From JAWWBN01 sp033720955 (GTDB lineage Bacteria; Acidobacteriota; Thermoanaerobaculia; Multivoradales; JAHEKO01), in assembly GCA_033720955.1 (NCBI GenBank), contig JAWWBN010000157.1:1-9369 (forward strand): DNA of 9,369 nucleotides, read 5' to 3'. Under the pieces are notes generated by a model. The model saw only the letters and a program-made list of their open reading frames with translations. It did no database searches and had not been told where the DNA came from. Positions 5,907 through 9,369 of the stretch are shown here, piece after piece; within the stretch, counting starts at the first letter, position 1, and every line of letters begins with the position of its first letter. The translations under genes were made by a program, and so were the position numbers.

Positions 5907-7963
5907 TGCCTCGGGCCGCCGCGATTGCCACCCTGGCCGCCCTCCTGGCGGCGGCGCCCGGGACCACCCAGGAGATCCCGTTCGCCGAGCACGCTCGACA
6001 GGACCCGGCCAAGATCGTCACCGCCGAGCGCTGCGGCGAATGCCACACCTCGGAGGTCGAGGTGTGGGAGAAGACCGGTCACGCCACCGGGTTCAAGACC
6101 CTGCACCGCAAGGAGCAGGCGGCCCAGATCGCCGGGAAGCTGGGCTTCCGGCTGATCAAGCGGCAGAGCTTCTGCTTCCGGTGCCACTACACCGCCGTGG
6201 TCGACGACGACTCCCTGAAGGTCGTGTCCGGCGTGTCGTGCGAGTCGTGCCACGGCGCCGGCCGCGACTGGATCGAGGTGCACAGCGACTACGGCGCCGG
6301 CAACGACTTCGCCACCGAGCCGGCGGCCCACCGCCAGGCACGCATCGCCAGGAGCCGCGAGCTGGGCATGCGCCGCCCCAGCGACCTCTACCCGGTGGTG
6401 GCCAACTGCTTCTCCTGTCACACCGTCCCCTACGAGGAGCTGGTCAACGTGGGCGGCCACACCACGGGCACCGCCGACTTCGAGTTCGTCAAGCTGTCGC
6501 AGGGCGAGATCCGCCACAACTTTCTCGACTCCACCCGCCGCGACCTGCCGCCGGCCAACGCCGAGCGGCCGCCGGAGCGCAAGCGGGTGATGTACGTGAT
6601 GGGCCGCGCCCTGGACCTCGAGTACAGCCTGCGCGCGGCGGCCGAGGCGACCGCGCAGGGCCTCTACGCCAAGGCCCACTCGCGCCGGGTGCGGGCCGCG
6701 GTGGCCGAGCTGAAGGCGATCGAGCGAGCCACCTCCTCGATTCCCGAGGTCGGGCGGATGCTGGCGGCGGTCAAGGAGGCGCGGGTGGTGCCCGGCAACC
6801 GCGACGCCCTCCTGGCGGCGGCCGAGAGGGTGGGCGAAGCGACCCGCTCCTTCCTGGCGCGCGCCGACGGCACCCGCCTGGCGTCGGTGGACCCGCTGCT
6901 CGAGGGGATCGCTCCGGTCGGTGAGGAGGAGGAGGACGCCGTGATCGCCGCCGCGCCGCCGGGAGCCGATCCCGCGGCCCCCTCCGACCCGGCTCCGCAG
7001 CGCACGGCGCCGGCGACTCCCGCCGTCGAGGGCGCGGTCCGCAGCCGCATCCGCCCCGCCAACCGGTTCGCCACCCTGGGCCCGGGAGCGTGCAGCAACT
7101 GTCATGCGCCCCAGAACGAGTGGTGGTTCAACGACCCCCACTACCGCGCCGCCGACCCCTTCTTCGACGGCGCGGGGAAGAACCTCCAGATCGCCCGGCT
7201 CTACGGCATCAGCCCGGCTGAGGTCACCCGCGGCGACCGGCTCTGCATGGACTGCCACGGCACCGTGGTCACCGGCAAGGAGCGCCGCGAGGTTCTCGAC
7301 GGAGTGGGCTGCGAGGCCTGCCACGGGGCCGCCTCCGAGTGGCTGGAGCCCCACAAGGAGGGCGAAGGCCGCGACCGACCGGGCTTCGCGCGCGCCCTCG
7401 AGCTGGGCAAGCGCGATCCCCGAGAGCTCGAGCCGCGGGCCACCATGTGCGCCGGCTGTCACTATGTGACCGACCCCCGGCTGCTCTCCTCCGGCCACCC
7501 CTCGGGCGCCGACTTCGACTACCTCGAGGGGATGCGGGAGATCCGCCACTGGGAGAGCGAGCCGGCCCCCGCGGCGCAGCTCGCCGCGTCGTTCCGCGCC
7601 GCGCTCGAGACGCGGGGAGCCGTGCCGTCGGTCCGAGTGGCGCGGCTCACCGAGGACGGACCGGGCGCGGGGGCGCCCGCGGGCGGGGGCGCCGCGACCG
7701 TCTCGACGAGCCTGGCCCGGGTGGCCGCGGAGGCCCGGGCCCGCACGAGCTCCGACCCGGCCAGCGCCCCGCCGCTGATCCCCGCTCCGCGGCCGCGCAG
7801 CGGTCCGGTGGTCGACGCCGCCGCCGAGCGCGACGCCGTGGCGCTCGGCCTGCCCGAGCTGCCCGCCGCGGACGGCTCCGAGCCCATCGAAGACGTCCTG
7901 CTGGCGCTGCGCGACCGGCTCCGCCGGCTCTACGACCTCACCGGCAGAGGAGGTGGACGATGA
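5906..7963 (+). CDS. Octaheme c-type cytochrome built from two tetraheme c554-like modules
   Basis: The protein has 685 residues from ATG 5906, whose A is the last base of the porin stop (TGATG). No strong ribosome binding site is seen, so translation probably reinitiates after the porin. Residues 1-22 form a signal peptide. Module 1 has CGECH 43, CFRCH 90, CESCH 112 and CFSCH 168; module 2 has CSNCH 396, CMDCH 447, CEACH 469 and CAGCH 515. Candidate distal His pair up between modules: H59/H412, H126/H483, H185/H531 and H204/H548, as expected for bis-His hemes. A helical, Ala/Pro-rich linker (about 210-385) joins the modules. A tail (about 551-685) of low-complexity Ala/Pro/Gly ends in an amphipathic helix and has no heme motif. 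The likely role is a multi-heme wire in the periplasm or through the porin. The stop overlaps the next start (ATGA). There is no lipobox. Confidence 0.92.
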   Translation: MPRAAAIATLAALLAAAPGTTQEIPFAEHARQDPAKIVTAERCGECHTSEVEVWEKTGHATGFKTLHRKEQAAQIAGKLGFRLIKRQSFCFRCHYTAVVDDDSLKVVSGVSCESCHGAGRDWIEVHSDYGAGNDFATEPAAHRQARIARSRELGMRRPSDLYPVVANCFSCHTVPYEELVNVGGHTTGTADFEFVKLSQGEIRHNFLDSTRRDLPPANAERPPERKRVMYVMGRALDLEYSLRAAAEATAQGLYAKAHSRRVRAAVAELKAIERATSSIPEVGRMLAAVKEARVVPGNRDALLAAAERVGEATRSFLARADGTRLASVDPLLEGIAPVGEEEEDAVIAAAPPGADPAAPSDPAPQRTAPATPAVEGAVRSRIRPANRFATLGPGACSNCHAPQNEWWFNDPHYRAADPFFDGAGKNLQIARLYGISPAEVTRGDRLCMDCHGTVVTGKERREVLDGVGCEACHGAASEWLEPHKEGEGRDRPGFARALELGKRDPRELEPRATMCAGCHYVTDPRLLSSGHPSGADFDYLEGMREIRHWESEPAPAAQLAASFRAALETRGAVPSVRVARLTEDGPGAGAPAGGGAATVSTSLARVAAEARARTSSDPASAPPLIPAPRPRSGPVVDAAAERDAVALGLPELPAADGSEPIEDVLLALRDRLRRLYDLTGRGGGR
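7948..7955 (+). promoter_or_regulatory. Strong ribosome binding site inside the octaheme gene's 3' end
   Basis: AGGAGGTG lies 4-5 nt before ATG 7960, and also encodes part of the Gly/Arg-rich C-terminus of the octaheme protein. It is the strongest Shine-Dalgarno in the operon, so the cytoplasmic protein may be translated partly independently of the upstream genes. Confidence 0.7.
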
Positions 7964-9369
7964 AGGATCTCCCGGCCGACCTCTCCAAGACCGAGATCCG
8001 CCGCCTCGAGCAGTACCGCGACCGGTGGAGCTCCTACGACGCCTCGACCGGGCTGCTGGAGCTCTCCGACAAGCTGAGCGCCGAGGAGCTGTCCCGCTAC
8101 GAGATCTTCGCCCCCTACGACGCGAAGTTTTTGGAGCGGATCGCCCCCGACGTCTCGGTGGCCACCTGGAAGTCCGGCACGGTCCTCTTCGAGCAGGGCA
8201 GCTACCTCGACATCGCCTTCTTCGTCGTCTCGGGGGAGGTGGAGATCTACCTCGCGGGGATCGGCGGCGATCCGGGCGCGCCGCGGCCGATCTTCGACCT
8301 CTCGCGTACGGTGATCGAGACCGCGCCGCCGAGCGTGGAGGAGATGCCGGGGCCCGACCAGACGGTGCTCATGCGCCGCGCGGCGCGCCAGGGCGCCAGC
8401 GAGATCACCCTTCTCGCCAGCATGGACTTCGACCTGCCGCGCGGCGCGGCGACCCGGCTCGGGGCCGGGGAGCTCTTCGGCGAGATCGGGGCGCTGACCG
8501 GGTGGCCGCAGTCGGTCACCGCCCGCACCGCCTCCGAGTGCGTGGTGGTGCAGATCCGGGTCCCCGCCCTGCGGCTCATGCGCAGGAAGTCGAAGGACCT
8601 GAAGCGGCGGCTGGACGAGATCTACCGCAAGCGCGCCCTGGCCTCCCAGCTCCGCGGCACCCCTCTCTTCCACGGCGTCAGCGACCTCTTCCTCGAGGCG
8701 GTCAAGGAGTCGGTCGAGCTGGTCTCCCTGGACGGCGACGAGGTGCTGGTCAAGGAGGGCGAGCCCGTCGATGCCCTCTACCTGGTGCGCTCCGGCTTCC
8801 TGAAGCTGCTGCAGCAGTTCGGCGAGGGGGAGATCGCCGCCTCGTACCTGTCGAAGGGGATGACCCTCGGCGAGGCGGAGCTGCTCATCGACGAGATCGA
8901 CACCTGGCAGGTCACCGCGGTCTCGGTGGAGAGCTCGGAGCTGGTCAAGATCCCCCGCCAGGTGTTCCGCCGTCTGCTCCAGGAGTACCCCGACCTCGAG
9001 GAGCAGCTCTGGAAGAGCGCCGCCGACCGGGTGCGCGAGGTCGGCCACACGCGGCGCAACGTCCTCTTCTCCGACTTCCTCCAGGTGGCCCTCGACGACG
9101 GTCTGGTGCAGGGATCGAGCATCCTGGCCATCGACCTCGCCTCCTGCACCCGCTGCGACGACTGCGTGCGCGCCTGCGCCGACACCCACGGCGGCCGGCC
9201 GCGGTTCGTGCGCGAGGGGAACAAGCACCAGAACCTGCTCATCGCCAAGTCGTGCTACCACTGCCGCGACCCGGTCTGCCTGGTGGGCTGCCCCACCGGG
9301 GCGATCCACCGCGCCGGCCTGGGCGAGGTGGTGGCGGTGGACGAGGAGATCTGCATCGGCTGCTCGACC
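7960..9369 (+). CDS. Tandem cyclic-nucleotide-binding-like domains fused to 4Fe-4S ferredoxin clusters, 3'-truncated
   Basis: The frame is open from ATG 7960 (ATGA overlap) to the window end: 470 codons, no stop. There is no signal peptide or membrane segment, so it is probably cytoplasmic. Residues about 48-205 are a first CRP-like beta-roll (FEQGSYLDIAFFVVSGEVEIYL at 77-98, then LGAGELFGEIGALTG at 167-181), with about 65 residues inserted between these halves. Residues about 235-345 are a second roll (VLVKEGEPVDALYLVRSGFLKLL, LGEAELL). Neither has the usual phosphate-binding Arg: the positions are Q184 and W316. No helix-turn-helix is seen. From 396 come DmsB/HybA-type cysteines: C396-x2-C399-x2-C402-x3-C406, then C432-x2-C435-x4-C440-x3-C444-P, then C465-x2-C468 starting another cluster. 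It probably passes electrons between cytoplasmic and membrane partners, possibly under allosteric control. Further clusters or domains beyond the window are expected. Confidence 0.9.
   Translation, partial: MKDLPADLSKTEIRRLEQYRDRWSSYDASTGLLELSDKLSAEELSRYEIFAPYDAKFLERIAPDVSVATWKSGTVLFEQGSYLDIAFFVVSGEVEIYLAGIGGDPGAPRPIFDLSRTVIETAPPSVEEMPGPDQTVLMRRAARQGASEITLLASMDFDLPRGAATRLGAGELFGEIGALTGWPQSVTARTASECVVVQIRVPALRLMRRKSKDLKRRLDEIYRKRALASQLRGTPLFHGVSDLFLEAVKESVELVSLDGDEVLVKEGEPVDALYLVRSGFLKLLQQFGEGEIAASYLSKGMTLGEAELLIDEIDTWQVTAVSVESSELVKIPRQVFRRLLQEYPDLEEQLWKSAADRVREVGHTRRNVLFSDFLQVALDDGLVQGSSILAIDLASCTRCDDCVRACADTHGGRPRFVREGNKHQNLLIAKSCYHCRDPVCLVGCPTGAIHRAGLGEVVAVDEEICIGCST

Noticed and set aside
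5792..7549. Minus-strand open frame of 585 codons opposite the octaheme gene
   Set aside because: Antisense to eight CxxCH motifs and without a recognisable domain.
7930..9309. Minus-strand open frame of 459 codons
   Set aside because: The plus frame from ATG 7960 encodes clear cNMP-like and 4Fe-4S motifs; the antisense has none.
1..9369. tRNA, rRNA, CRISPR array, insertion sequence or integrase
   Set aside because: I saw no cloverleaf, regularly spaced direct repeats, terminal inverted repeats with a transposase, or recombinase motifs; the window is nearly all protein-coding.

Overview
The window comes from a very GC-rich (about 70%) Gram-negative bacterium with outer-membrane porins and multiheme c-type cytochromes. 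This suggests an anaerobic or facultatively respiring lineage such as Acidobacteriota, Myxococcota or Desulfobacterota; the sequence alone does not decide which. Almost the whole window is coding.

Layout: (1) the 3' part of a DUF819-type membrane protein on the + strand, up to 914; (2) a convergent minus-strand gene, 959-2461, for an exported PQQ-like beta-propeller protein with a DUF6265-like C-terminal domain; (3) a 122-bp divergent intergenic region, 2462-2583, with inverted repeats; (4) a tightly coupled plus-strand operon from 2584 to beyond the window end: a pentaheme cytochrome, an outer-membrane beta-barrel, an octaheme cytochrome made of two tetraheme modules, and the start of a soluble protein with two cyclic-nucleotide-binding-like domains fused to DmsB/HybA-type 4Fe-4S clusters. 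Within the operon each gene overlaps the next (GTGA, TGATG, ATGA).

The operon reads as a porin-cytochrome electron conduit: 13 predicted c-type hemes plus a barrel that could carry a cytochrome through the outer membrane, with a cytoplasmic iron-sulfur protein with possible ligand-sensing domains in the same unit. The gene content resembles porin-cytochrome complexes for extracellular electron transfer, but the assignment is inferred from motifs and gene order.

The most unusual signal is in the propeller gene. Its obvious start (ATG at 2461, with a GGGGAGG ribosome binding site and a signal peptide) is separated from the rest of the gene by one in-frame TGA at codon 39. Reading straight through restores a continuous propeller. 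Ten bases after the TGA lies a perfect hairpin with a GGUC loop, at a distance from the TGA close to that of the bacterial SECIS of E. coli fdhF. A new selenoprotein, a fresh nonsense mutation and a sequencing error are all open; a default annotation from GTG 2323 would hide the question and remove the signal peptide.
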